A DNA stretch of 64,000 nt from Prorocentrum cordatum (GCA_963575745.1 CAUYUJ010016489.1:104526-168525), one strand, 5' to 3'. Counted from the stretch's first letter, positions 33,161-44,086 are shown. Notes: a model not told the origin generated them from the letters alone. Made by a program: numbers and translations.

Positions 33161-33845
33161 CGTTGAAGGTCTCGGGGGGCCTCTTGAGAAACTCTGGGAA
33201 GCATCGTGAAGGCCTCTTAGGGGTCATCTTGGTGCTCTGTTCGGCAATTATCGGGCCCTCTTGGGCCGTTGTAGGGCCCTCTTGGGCCGTCCCCGGGCCC
33301 TTTTGGACCAACTTGAAGGGCGTGGGCCGGCTTGCAACGCTATGAGGGCACTCTTGGGAGTCCCGTATGGCCCCATTGGGGTTCTCCTGGGAGCCGCTTT
33401 GGGCTCTGTGAGGCCTTCCTCGTGCCGTCTTGGAGCTCTACTGGGCCGTCTTGAGGCGCTCCTGGGCAGTTTTGAGGACATCTTGGTCATCATCACACTC
33501 ATCATCATCATCACCACCACCATCACCATCATCATCATCATCAGCAGCATCAACAGCATCAGCATCAGCACCATCACCATCACCATCACCATCACCATCA
33601 CCATCACCACCATCACCATCACCATCACCATCACCATCACCATCACCCTCACCCTCACCATCACCACCATCACCATCACCATCACCATCACCATCACCAT
33701 CATGATCATCATCATCAGCATCATCGTCATCATCCTCATCCTCATCCTCATCCTCATCCTCATCCTCATCCTCATCCTCGTCCTCATCCTCGTCCTCGTC
33801 CTCATCCTCATCCTCATCCTCATCCTCATCCTCATCACCACCACC
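33161..33845. repeat. Degenerate TCTTGGGCCGT tract then (CATCAC)n/(CATCCT)n
   Basis: 33225-33480 carries CTCTTGGGCCGT words, the reverse complement of the CCCAAGAGGC family. 33485-33843 is almost pure ATC/CACCAT then TCATCC hexamers. Confidence 0.9.
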
Positions 33846-34677
33846 GATCAGACGAACCGTCAGACGCGAGGTCTCACCCGTGGCGGCCTCCCGTGCCCCC
33901 CTTCGAACTAAGATGAAGCCGGGATCGGGGCAAAATTTGACCGGGATAAAAATCATGCTCGGTTTTTCAAATCACCGGGGGCGCCGCCGAACGGGCCTGC
34001 CACGCCTTGGGCGCCATCGGCTTCGCGAGGGAAGAAAAGCGCCCCGGCGCGGATGAAGCCACGGCGCGTATTTGGCCACGCGCACGACCGAGGGAATTCA
34101 GCGCCAAGCGCCTTTCACTCCAGAAGGCCCGACGTCAACAAAACAAACTTGAGGCCCAAAGGGGGCCCCAAGGAGGCGGACCGCCAAAACAATCACGCAA
34201 CCAACGCAACGAAAAAAACACGAAAATGTCAAACATCGCGTTACTCAGTGACCTCGTCGGCCAAGCAACACCGCGATAATGCCCAAGAAGGCATTGGAAA
34301 AAAGTCACGCGCGCGGCCAGGCGACTTCCCCGCGCCGCCCCAAGGTTCCCGAAGCGCGCCGAAATAACCGTAGAGAACACCCCGGAAAGTCTTTGGAAAA
34401 TCCCCGCGCCATGCAAGATCCGCCGCCGAACAATCTCGCGGACACCTAGCGCGTGCGCGCGGGCGTCCACCATGGATGGCCAAATCCGGTTTCCGAGACA
34501 ATCGCGCGCAACCGCCTGGGGGCCTCGGCAACCTCGCAATTGGCCCAGGGGCCCGCGGGCCCCAGGGAATCGAATACCGAGTTCGCAACTCCGGAAGCAT
34601 CGGGCGCAGCGCCAGCCAGTCGCTCGTCTCTGGCTGACAGTAGGACGCCTGGAGACCCGGTAAAACCTAAAGAACCG
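33846..34677. other. No gene recognised
   Basis: Open frames exist on both strands but none looks protein-like. Confidence 0.35.
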
Positions 34678-34890
34678 CTTTTCAGAGATTCACAGAACCA
34701 GAAACCGGGGCGCGCCAAATTCTCGCGTCCGAACTTCTCTGAGAATCTCTGAAAATCTCTGAACTAGCCACCCCGCGTGAAACATTCCCATAAACCCAAA
34801 ACCTCGGAGCTGGCCGAAACTCTCTGAGAGTTTTTCGGCCCGCGAAATTTGGCGCGCCCGGATTTCTGGTTCCGAGATCCTCTGAAATCG
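34678..34890. mobile_element. Foldback element, family L
   Basis: Inverted arms of about 60 bp. The left has TTCAGAGATTCACAGAACCA and GGGCGCGCCAAATTCTCGCG; the right has CGCGAAATTTGGCGCGCCCG and TGGTTCCGAGATCCTCTGAA. The middle is rich in TCTCTGA words. Confidence 0.8.
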
Positions 34891-36259
34891 CGCTGCGGCG
34901 GCGCCCAGCAGGTCCTCGCGCGCCCAGGGTGGGGGCCGTGGACATCGCGGGCCGCGATGGTCCCGACCGCGAAGTCCTTCCTCCTGCCCCTCGACGAGTC
35001 CACGCTCATGGACACGCTCTCTGCGCTGAGCGCGGACCGCGCCATCCGCCGGCACTTCTGCGCGACGACAGCCAACAGGCCGCCGACGGACCGGGCGATT
35101 TTTCCCCGAGCTGCGCGTGCCACCGAAAACGTACAATAGCCCCGGGCTCGGGGAGAAACACTTTCGAAGCATTTTCAGGCCGCCAGCGTCGTGGCTGCCG
35201 ACGCGCCGCGCGCCGACCGAGAGACTAGCTGGGTCCACTACGTCCACGGCGGCGGGCGGGCGCCCAAGAGAGCTGTCGCCGCGGTGCGCGCGGCGGGGCG
35301 CCCGCCCAACTGCAACCGCAAATGCGGCCTCCATGGCGCCACAGGCGTAACATATGCGACGCATTCTCGGGCCCCCCATCAGCGCATTGGCTTGCGCCCA
35401 AGCCCCTGAAACGCAAACCTACTGCGCCCCTCGTGCAAGCCGCGCACCCGCTCACAATGCTCGTGCACACCAGATTTTCTGCCCGCCCTCAACAGTTTAA
35501 TTGAGCGCCCATGTGTTACTTGGGCTCCTCAAGCCCTCGAACATTCTTTGGGGACTTCTGCGAATGCGCGCGCTACGCTCCACAAGTCGGCGTTCTATTT
35601 TTCTCTGGAACTCTCCCAGGATCTCTGGTTCCGATGTGTCCCGATCTTCCGCTCAACTGACGAACCCCCCCCACCCCGAGTGCTGGGCGAGGAGGAGGAG
35701 GAGGGGGAGGAGGAATGGGCGAGGAGGAGGAGGAGGAGGATAAGGATAAGGATAAGGCCCTTGGGGGTCTGTCAACTTCGCCCACCGACAGGCATGCCGA
35801 CCCCTGGGAAACACATGGACGCGAGCCCCGAGCCACCTGTATGCTGTGGGGGGCCGCCTGAGGCGACGGGGCCCGCCTCCGTTGAGGCGTGGTCCCCGAG
35901 CCTCGCTAGCAGGGGAACCCTGCCTCGGCTAGGCGCTGATGCCGGTGCAGGCGGAGGGGGGCTGCCTCACTCTGTGGGCGCACCCCCCGCCGCTGAGAGC
36001 CCACCCACCCTCGCTCCCCACTCCTCCCACCACTCCCTCAAGGCGGCAAGAAAGAGAGACAGAAAAAAAGAAGGGCGGCCTTGTACTCGCCCCATCCCCT
36101 ACCCTCGCCTGATCGCACATGTCTCTCGGCAGAGATATGGAAATGGCGTGGCCGCACTGGCTCACGCGTGGAATGCTATACTGCCTGTCGAGCATGTGAT
36201 GCTCTCGCTGAGGGAATAAAAAAAGAACAAGGCCTGAAGCGATGAGACCAGCTCTCAGC
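34891..36259. other. No gene recognised; possible exon-like stretch
   Basis: Plus-strand 34950-35110 reads as an amphipathic segment (contains LLPLDESTLMDTLSALSADR). An equally open minus frame exists and there are no clear splice sites, so I do not call an exon. GGA triplets lie at 35690-35740. Confidence 0.3.
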
Positions 36260-37069
36260 TCACGACATCCCGATGCCCCAGCCTGCCGCAGCCGCTGCCC
36301 TTGGCGACGAGAGTCGCACGTCCCTGCTCTGAGCTGCGCCTGCGTTGTGGTCGGCCTTAGTAGCGGCGACTGGGGCCTCGGCCACGACCACGCCACGGCT
36401 CTCCCGGCCCTGCACGCTCTTGCTCGGACTCGGGCATGGCGGCCTGCGCGCGGGCTGGAGGAGGTCCTGCTTCTCCGTCTCCGCCGCCTTCGCTGCCGTC
36501 GCACTCTGGGTGGTGAAGAAGGCCTCGTCGTAGGCGTAGCCCTGCGGGCCTTTGGTCCAGCGGGTGTAGACGTGGTCGATCTCATCCACCTGGCGCCTCA
36601 TGTAGTCGAGTTCCCACGGCATCGGTCCGTGCACCATCTTGCCGAGCTTGTCGTCCGTGATGCCGATCGCGCTCCTCAACGCGCTGATGGCGTGGTGGAT
36701 GTCGCGCAGCTGCTCCTTGAGGTAGTGATTTGCCTGGCTGCGTTCAGCTTCTTCATGCGGGTTTAGGCTCTTGCCGTTCATGCGCCCAAGCGTGGTCGCC
36801 ACCCTCTCCCTCTGCTTGTGAAGGACGTGGAGTGCCATATCGCTGTGCTTGGTCGCCTCCTTGAACGCCTCGGACGTGCTCTGGAGTGCGTTGTGCGCGA
36901 TCTCCAGCCTGTACGCCGCCGTGCCCGTGACCTGGTCAGCCACTCCGTAGCCCCCCCTGTCGTGTGGCTTCTGCACTACCGTGGGCTGCGGGTTGAGCTC
37001 AGTCGCAGCTGCAGCTGGCTGCTGCTCCGTCGCCCCCACTTGCTCCGCCATGGTCGCCTGCGCCGCCAT
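36260..37069 (-). CDS. Hypothetical protein, 269 codons, helical
   Basis: An uninterrupted minus-strand ORF from ATG at 37069 to a TGA at 36260-36262. The N-terminal 35 residues are Ala/Gln-rich. Residues about 50-190 are charged and helix-rich, with heptad-like patches (LEIAHNALQSTSEAFKEATK; HYLKEQLRDIHHAISALRSA). The C-terminal third is basic, Ala/Pro-rich and probably disordered. I see no catalytic motif, signal peptide or membrane segment. It lies on the same strand as, and about 0.3 kb beyond the last coding-like part of, the retroelement at 37340-41211. It could therefore be a downstream retroelement ORF or an independent intronless gene. Codon use looks more protein-like than its surroundings. 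No family assigned. Confidence 0.5.
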   Translation of the reverse strand: MAAQATMAEQVGATEQQPAAAATELNPQPTVVQKPHDRGGYGVADQVTGTAAYRLEIAHNALQSTSEAFKEATKHSDMALHVLHKQRERVATTLGRMNGKSLNPHEEAERSQANHYLKEQLRDIHHAISALRSAIGITDDKLGKMVHGPMPWELDYMRRQVDEIDHVYTRWTKGPQGYAYDEAFFTTQSATAAKAAETEKQDLLQPARRPPCPSPSKSVQGRESRGVVVAEAPVAATKADHNAGAAQSRDVRLSSPRAAAAAGWGIGMS

Positions 37070-37339
37070 TGCTGCCCAGGTCGTGAGTCCACGAGAAAAG
37101 CAAGCCCTGGATGTCGCGAGAAAGCTCGAGTCGTAAATGTCCGCTGGTAGTATGTCGGACTGGGTACTGGGCCTCGTTTTACCTTAGTTGGCCCCGCCTA
37201 GCTGTTGTTCACCTTAGGTAATGTAGTAGTTTCCTTAGTTCCCAAAGGGTTGGGGCGGCAAGGAACCGTAGTGGGGGCCTTGGTGTAGGAGTAGGCGTAG
37301 GCTCGGTCGTTCGCTGGAGTCGGAATCCTGGGCCTGTCC

Positions 37340-38247
37340 TTAGTATGCGACTCTTCCTCTCTCCCTCCATTGCGCTGAGGGCCGAGGGAGGTAGCAACTA
37401 TGATGACTAAGGCTGGAAGTAGCTAAGCGGAGGAAGGGAGGTCGAACCGTGGTCGGATCACACTCGCATGGCTGTGCTGAATGTTGTGGTGTGATAGTTC
37501 CCAGTGCGTGAGGTCGTGTCCCTAGTACGCCGTATGTGCCCTGTTGTCGTGTCCTGCCTTGCTGCATGGCTGTCCTGAATGTTGTGGTGTGGTAGTTCCC
37601 CTTGTGGTACGCAGTATGTAATCTGTAGCCATGTACTGTCGTTCTGTTGTACGAGGTCCAGTACGAAGTCGCAAATACGTCGGCGCCGATGCGGGCATCC
37701 GCAATAGTATCTGACAGACAAGCCGCGCGCGGGGGAAGAGTTCGACTGTGAGTGGAACTAGTCGAGAGCTGATAGCCTAAGGAATAGTAGATTGGAGGTA
37801 GGAGTTGGTGGGAGGGGGGGGGGGGGCGTAGGTGGTGGGAGCCCGTGTAATAGTAGGGTGGCGGCTGGAAAAGAAGGTCAGCCGTCACCCTTATTTTTTC
37901 GCCATAGGTTGGTAGTAGCCCCATTGGCCGTAAGTCCCGATAGTACGAAGCCATCCGATACAGGTCGGCCACCTGGCCTCCGCGTTGTTCGGCCTGGCTC
38001 CTGAGACTCGTCAGACGAACAAGGTCTTCACTGATCTGCTGTGCGATTTTTTCCTCTCGAGTGACTGGCGGAGCTGACGGTGGCCAGGCACGAGGGCGCC
38101 CCATAGAGTTGAGGCGTGACTCGGGAGCGCTGCTCGACATCGAGCTGGCGGCGCCGCTAGGCTGCGGGCCTGGTGGGGACTGGCCCGCGGGGCTCTCTCG
38201 CTCGCGGCGGGGCGAGCTGCTGGGCTTAGGCTGAGGCGTGCCTTGGC
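37340..38247 (-). CDS. Retroelement C-terminal extension, back in the RT frame
   Basis: The frame that encodes the RT (frame A) is open all the way to a stop at 37340. Its first part here looks genuinely coding: a Ser/Pro-rich linker, then VTREEKIAQQISEDLVRLTS followed by QVADLYRMASYYRDLRPMG. After about 37950 it becomes Tyr/Thr/His-rich and probably non-coding, with a 37-bp direct repeat (GGGAACTA-CACACCACAACATTC) at 37466 and 37562. Reaching this from the preceding domain needs a -1 change at about 38250, which would compensate the +1 change at about 39170. Confidence 0.35.
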
Positions 38248-39173
38248 TCACCTCTTGTTGAGCTGCGCCTCCACGGCCCTCTCCAGGCTCGTCTTCGCCC
38301 CCCCTGAGCGGCTCGTCGTGGCCCCGAGGTGCGCCAACGCGTGGCCCAGTGCCTGCTTGAACACGTCCCCCTTGAATCCCGAGATCTTGTCGTACTGCTC
38401 CTGCTCGAGCTTCTGGTCGTACAGCACCGCCCTGAAGCTCGGCGCCGTGTTGATCGTGTAGATGAGCTTGGCCTTGCACTGCTTGATGTCCATCTCCACG
38501 TCTTCGCCCGACTTGTTGCACGCCTCCTGGATCTTGCGCTGCAGGAAGACCTCCGTGATGAAGATCGGTCCCCAGGGTTCGTCGAGCTGGCCCATGAACT
38601 CTTTCAAGAGCTGCCTCACGTGGAGGAGGGACGCGTCGAGCTTCTGCTCCTCTGCGTCGAGCACCGCCACGATCTCCTCGACCAGGCTCGCCGCGACCTG
38701 GCCGTGCGGTGGGCCGAGGCCGTGCCCCTTGCCCAACTGCTTCACCTTCCGCCCGTACTCTTTGCCTGTCTCCATCGGCGCCTGCACCCAATCTGGCTCG
38801 AGCGGCGTCAGCCAGAACTCCCCCGTGAGACGCGAGAAGTTGCGAATCTCGTTCGAGCTCTGGAGGGTGAGCCCCTGGAGCGATCTCAGCTGGTCCCGCA
38901 GCTCCACCTGGCCGCCGCCGCCACCACCACGGCCTCCTCCTGGGGGTCCTCGGCCGCCTCCGCCTCGGCGCTGTGTGGGGGGCGGCTGCTGGGGCGGCTG
39001 CTGCGACTGCGGTGTGTCTGACGAGCCGACTCCGCCGCCGCCGAGGTGCGGGCGCTGCGAGGGCGGCTGCCCCTCTGCTGCGCCCCCTCCTCTCTTCGCG
39101 CTGGCCCTGATGCGCCAGTCGCCGTGGCCCCCGTGCAACATGTGCCCCCTCACCCCGTGCCGCTCTGATCGAC
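38248..39173 (-). CDS. Retroelement C-terminal domain in +1 frame
   Basis: From about 39173 to the TGA at 38248 the protein-like frame is +1 relative to the RT frame. It has a Gly/Gln/Pro-rich linker (39080-38890), then a folded-looking stretch with VELRDQLRSLQGLTLQSSNE, PMETGKEYGRKVKQLGKG, LGPPHGQVAASLVEEI and CKAKLIYTINTAPSFRAVLY. The block PM..GK.Y...G...LGPPH also occurs in the second element (62690-62790), so the domain is a shared, conserved part of this retroelement class. I do not recognise a named family. The RT frame is also open through this stretch but yields Arg/Gly/Ala-rich sequence typical of a GC shadow. Confidence 0.5.
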
Positions 39174-40873
39174 CCTGGCCCTGCAATGTGCTCGCGGACG
39201 TGTGCGTGATACTCCTCGAGAGTTTGGGCCTCGCGGTTGCAGATCGGGCAGGTGAGGGAGCTGGGGTCGGAGATAGGGTGGGACCACATCGACCTGTCTT
39301 GGTGGCAAATACCGTGGCCGTGGACAGCCCTGGTCGCATGGTCGACACATACCTTACAATTAAAAAATGTGCTCTTGCACCAGGGGCACTGGTTGTTGAC
39401 GATTACGGACGCCACCACTGGTCGGATGTTGTGGGACTCTCGGCGATGCCCAGCTAGTGCTGCGTATGTCGCAAAGCGCATGCCACACCTCTGCTCCGTG
39501 TCGTGTTCGCCCGTCGTCGTATGATCGCACCAGTAGGGTTTCAGTGACTCCTCCCCCCTGCCCTCCTCCTCCTGCAGCGTCGTATCTCGTGTCGTAAGCA
39601 CGTCCCAGTTTCGCTCGTAACTGTACAATATTGATGGGTCGGTGTGCAGCCAGTTTTTTTGTTCCGCACTCCCCTGTTCGAATATGGCAAGGTCTGAGTC
39701 CCTGTCTGCATACCATCCCATGCTCTCGTCTACCTTTGCTATCGCATGCATGTCGACTGCAAACTGCTGTGCCCACGGGGTGGAGGAGGGTCCCACAAAT
39801 CCCTGCCCTTCGAGTCGCTGAATACCCTGAGCCGCGTCGAGTCTGGATGTCCCAAAAACCGCTGCGATGACTGCTCCGTGCTCCCAAGGGTGCCTAGACC
39901 AGTTCTGGTACCATCGCAAACGCCGCACAAGTAAGGGTACGGATGTGCGCTCGAGCCTCCAGTATCTAAACACCTGTCGCAAGTTGTTGCACCTCACGGT
40001 CCCATCCGCTCTGGTCCACGACATGGCTCCTCCCGCTAGCGTCCGTAGGTATTTGCCTAGTACACTGTCGATTGCCGTTGTGTGGGTATCTGTCAGAACT
40101 AACGCTGGCAATCCGCTGAGGGCCGCACCTACGACGAAAGCCATGAACATCATGCGTTTTATCTGTCGGGGTACCTTAGAGGTCCAAAAGATCCCGCATT
40201 GTCGCCATGCGACGCGGATGGCTGCGATACGCCGCACGACCTCGCCTGTGATGCCCTGACCAGCTGGTAGGTAAGGGCCATGTACACGCATCTCCCTCAA
40301 CGCCTGACCCTGCAGTGTTTTGCTGCGTCTGAGTTGTCTGGTCTTTCCGTAACAGCCTTGCCCTACTAAATATAGTAGGTGGTTGGTCTTGGCGTTGTTG
40401 AATCCCCATCCTCCTGCTGCAACTGTTTGGGAAAAGCGTTCGGTGTTGTTGTCGAGTTGGTGTGCAATATCTCCAGCCGTCGATGTAGGTAGGATCGTCT
40501 GCACATAAGTAATGTCGTCCATGAACGTGTTGAGGGATAAGTCGTGGGTGTTGCCTGCGACTGGGTTAGTCGTGTCGTGGATAATTTGGTATGGGTCCGT
40601 GCGGCCTTGTTCCCACCACTTTGTGACGTACAGGTTGTATGCATCGTTGAATTGCCGCGGGCAGAGGGTGAAGCCCATTTGAGCACCTGTGGTGCTCTCA
40701 GCTTCGACGGCGCCGTCGGCAGCTTCGAGCGTCAGGGTGGAGTGGTCAATGGCTGCCATGGCAAAGCGCTGATCGTGCTCGTGGGCTTGCCTGAAGGCAA
40801 CCGCTCTGAGTAGGGCTCGGTTGGTGGCTGCGAGCGCGTTGGTGCCGTCGTAGTTGGTGGTGATTGTGTTCAT
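39174..40873 (-). CDS. Reverse transcriptase with three C2H2 fingers (non-LTR type)
   Basis: Minus-strand frame from ATG at 40873. Motif A is YDGTNALAATNRALL (Asp9), motif B is GAQMGFTLCPRQF (about residue 63) and motif C is FMDD at residues 117-120, so all three catalytic aspartates are present. The thumb region has RQIKRMMFMAFVVGAALSG. Three C2H2 fingers follow: C449/C463/H476/H481, C496/C499/H512/H518 and C542/C545/H558/H562. The zinc fingers after the RT suit nucleic-acid or target-site binding in non-LTR retrotransposons. No endonuclease domain is visible. An in-frame stop lies at 40925-40927, so the fingers subdomain must come from another frame upstream. The frame ends as coding at about 39170. 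Probably a decayed or frameshifting copy. Confidence 0.7.
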
Positions 40874-40923
40874 CCCCCCTTGGGCGGCTCTCCATTGGCC
40901 GCTTGTACACAGAGGATGGCGTT

Positions 40924-41211
40924 TTCACGACAGCGGTGCGGGAGGCCTCCTTAGGCCCAGGGTGCATGTGATGGGGGTGAGCCACGTAAGTGGATGCCTG
41001 AGTGCCAAGCCATTCCGAAAGAATCGTACACGTGTAGTATACGCTTCCCTAGTATCCCATCTTTGTTGTTGTGATTTTCTGCTTGGAATGCTTGTGATCG
41101 ATGCCAGTCCAAGGGAGTAACCTGACAGCTTCGGCACTGTGCAAGAAATTGATCAAGGAGGGAGGAGGGAGGAGAGAGGAGGGACCTGCCGCAGGCCGCG
41201 GGACAGTGCAC
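40924..41211 (-). pseudogene. Probable RT fingers segment in a different frame
   Basis: The minus frame from 41211 to 40951 contains LDWHRSQAFQAENHNNKDGI, then GKRILHVYDSFGMAWHSGI. This looks like the start of an RT domain (a polar stretch, a conserved Lys/Arg, then LH..DSFG) and lies directly upstream of motif A in the next frame. A frameshift or small intron would join it to the main RT frame. Upstream of 41211 nothing similar is seen and a foldback element begins at 41358. Confidence 0.4.
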
Positions 41212-41357
41212 GAACGGGCCCTCCTGGCCACGGCGGGCCCGGGCCCACCACCGAGCCCCGCGGCATATGCCCCTCTCGGAGCAGAGGGCCCGACGGCCCG
41301 AGCCCTCACGGCAGCTCGCGCGGCAGCCCCTCCGCCGCGAGGTGTTGTTCTCACAGG

Positions 41358-41470
41358 TCTAACCCCAGGAAGCATTTAAGACCCCCCCCGGCGATATCGT
41401 AGCACCGCATTTTTTATTCGATATTCCGAAGGGCCGAAATAACCGAACGATAGCTGTAGCACCCGGACAC

Positions 41471-41542
<72 letters not shown>

Positions 41543-41652
41543 GATGAAGATGATGATGCTGAAAATGATGATGATGCGGATATGGATGATGGTGCGGAAG
41601 GGTTATCGATTTGCCGGAGGGGGGGGTTCTTAAATGCTTCCTGGGGTTAGAG
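41358..41652. mobile_element. TIR element (family M) containing a (GAT)n microsatellite
   Basis: Inverted ends of about 38 bp: left TCTAACCCCAGGAAGCATTT then AAGACCCCCCCCGGC; right GGGGGGGGTTCTTAAATGCT then TCCTGGGGTTAGA. The interior holds about 28 GAT triplets (41471-41555). Next to it, 41720-41765 has a perfect 12-bp hairpin GGTGGTAATATT. Confidence 0.8.
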
Positions 41653-42959
41653 GTTGACACCAACACCAAGATCGGCGGTGTTCCTCCGCCGAGGGAAGAA
41701 GATCCCGATCTCGGTGATGGTGGTAATATTCTGGCTTCCAAGGTGGCCGAAATATTACCACCAACACCGAAATCTAGGATCACCTCCCCCCTGTGGAGGC
41801 AGCCCTCTGTCTTGGTGGTGGTGCCCATTTCCAGGCCTCCCATGTTCCCCGGCACGCGCGGAGAGACGAGGCAACGACGCCAGCGATCGCAGCGCAGCGG
41901 GGCAGGGACGGGGGGGGGGCACGGCTGCCTTGCGGGCAATACTCATGTCTATATATCCACAGCAGCATGGAGGTTCGGGCTCCCTTCCGAGAAACCCGAG
42001 GCGCACTGGATGTGGATAAATTTGCCCCCCAGAGGCTCGATTGGTTATCCACATCCAGTGCGCCTCGGCCTTGTGGCGCCGCTTCCAAAAAAATCCACGA
42101 GGCACTGGATATGGACATGAATCTTGCCCGCATGCCTAACCCCGACCCGCTCTTCGGCGGCCCCGTGGGCCAGCTGCACGGATGAGAGACCCGGGATAGG
42201 CAGGAGTGCGCTCGCGGGCCGGCAGCACTCCAGACGTTTATGACACAAGGAAGCGAGGGGGTGGGGTCCACAATCCCATCTGTGGGGAGGGGGGGAACCC
42301 TCCTCTGAGGGGGGTGCAGGGCACGAACTCGTCAGCGCGCCTCTGGGGGCCTCGGTGCCTCCACGTCCACTCTCCGTGGCCGCCAACATGTCCCAAAAGG
42401 TGCCTTCCATACGGTTGCAGAACAGACTGGAGAAGCTTAAAGAACATGCCTTCCAAATGCCTTCCAACCTATGGCTCAACATATTTTTCAACATAAAGAA
42501 CCAACTGGCTTGGATCAACATATGGTTCCCAAGGCCGCCTTCCATATGCCTTGCAACACGCTGGAGAGGCTCAAAGAACATGCAAGACGGCCCAAGACGC
42601 CCCGACAGGGGCCCGAAGATATCCCCCAAGAGGGCCTCGAGAGGCAACAACCCTTGATTTCCCTGGGGTCTTGAAACGGTGCCCGGTTCTCGCCTGTTCG
42701 GGATGCCGACAATCCAAGAAGGCCCGACACGCACACCGAGACGACCAGCCACAGGCAGCCCAAAAGGCCTCCTGCGGGAAACGGGTCCTGGACCCCAGGG
42801 CCTTCCCCCAAGACCAACTCTCCAACCCGAGTCGTTTTTATGACGGTCATGGAGCCCGTGGGGGAACCATGAAGCCCCAGTGCGGCAAAAAATCTCAGGA
42901 CACGTTTCCCTCAGAACCCGTTTCGTGGCTTTGGACGCCCGAAGTGTATACAGAAGCAA
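41653..42959. other. No gene recognised
   Basis: Two inverted copies of ATGTGGATAA-type words (GCACTGGATGTGGATAA at 42003; TTATCCACATCCAGTGC at 42044) make a hairpin with 17-bp arms. 42400-42620 has AAGAACATGCCTTCCAAATGCCTT-type short direct repeats. Confidence 0.45.
42003..42060. repeat. 17-bp-arm hairpin
   Basis: GCACTGGATGTGGATAA is followed about 24 bp later by its reverse complement TTATCCACATCCAGTGC. A third related word GGCACTGGATATGGACAT lies at 42100. Confidence 0.7.
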
Positions 42960-43140
42960 GTCCTCTCATGCCCAACAGCGGATGTGTTTTCCCAAACCGA
43001 CAACGGCCGCTGTTGGGCATGCGGCCTTCTCCTCACTTGGTCAACGTCCACGGTGGCGCGGACAGCGAACCTGGTTCAAAACGAACCAGAAATTCTGCCA
43101 CTCTTCGTGCCCATTCTAGGGAACCGAACTCTATACACCG
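42960..43140. repeat. Dispersed repeat, family G copy 2
   Basis: CCCAACAGCGGATGTGTTTT, CGGCCGCTGTTGGGCATGCG and GGTGGCGCGGACAGCGAACC match 10604-10790. Confidence 0.65.
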
Positions 43141-43362
43141 CCGCTTTTTCCGGCCCTGCACTGAAATTTGCACAGGACAACGGGCCCTGGTGTATACGGG
43201 AGACTGGTGTATACATGTTTCGTTGTTTCCTCGGGAAGCGGACACAAAAAGTATACACCACGCCACCCCGACGTCGACCCTTACCTTCGAAACATCCTCA
43301 GATGGAAAAGCGGCCCGCCACTGGTAATGTATATGTTCCTATTTCGGACATTCTGTCCATAC

Positions 43363-43611
43363 CTTAGTGGGCCCCGGAAACGGCAGGGCCGTTTTTTCAC
43401 CGTTTCCATAAGAAAGGGCCCTTGAAAATGGAAACGGCAAAAAAAACGGCGACCGGAAGCGGCAAAGAAACGGCTCCAGGATTGGAACCAGAGCCGGAAC
43501 CGGTCAAACAACGGCGACGGTTTCGGCACAAAAATGGCGTCGGAACCGGCAACAAAAACGGCAAAACGGGACCGGTAAAAAACCGGCCCTGTCGTCTCCC
43601 GTGCTCGCCAA
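43363..43611. mobile_element. TIR element, family C copy 4
   Basis: Starts CTTAGTGGGCCCCGGAAACG. The interior carries AACGGCTCCAGGATTGGAAC and GAACCGGTCAAACAACGGCG. The right end is weaker (GCCCTGTCGTCTCCCGTG). Confidence 0.75.
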
Positions 43612-43816
43612 GGTCCATAGCCAGCTCGAACGTGCCGAATGACGAGAGGCAGCGGCGACCGCGGCGGCGGCGGCGACCGGCGGCAGCGCGGGCGCCCCGC
43701 CGCCCCCCGCGGGCGGCCCAGCGCGGCGCGAGCGCGAGGGGGTGGACAGCCCGCGGACCCCAGCGGCGGAGGGGTCTGCCTCGACGCCGCGCGGCGAGCC
43801 GCGGCTCGCATCGATT

Positions 43817-43983
43817 GGCGGCGCGCACAGGGGGGTAGGGGGAGGGGGGAAGGCTTCTTAGAAGATGGCTGCTTCTTCGAAGCAGCGAGCCTTACGTTTA
43901 CAGGCAAGGTCCGCGCCTTCTAAGAAGCAGGGGTGCTTCTAAGAAGCCCTCCCCCCTCCCCCTACCCCCCTCGGCGCGCCGCC
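43817..43983. mobile_element. Foldback element (family N) with G-rich 48-bp arms
   Basis: The left arm at 43817-43864 includes GGGGGGTAGGGGGAGGGGGG and AAGGCTTCTTAGAAG. The right arm at 43936-43983 is its near-perfect complement (CTTCTAAGAAGCCCTCCCCC, then CTCCCCCTACCCCCC). The loop carries further TTCTAAGAAG-like palindromes. The G-rich arm meets the pattern for a G-quadruplex. Confidence 0.85.
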
Positions 43984-44086
43984 AAGTAGAGGGCACGGGA
44001 GGAACGGTGAGGAGAAAGGGTACGGTTGACCCGAAAGGGGGTCCAGCTGGAAGGGGGCGGTGCGATACAGTCGGTGCAGTAGATTG

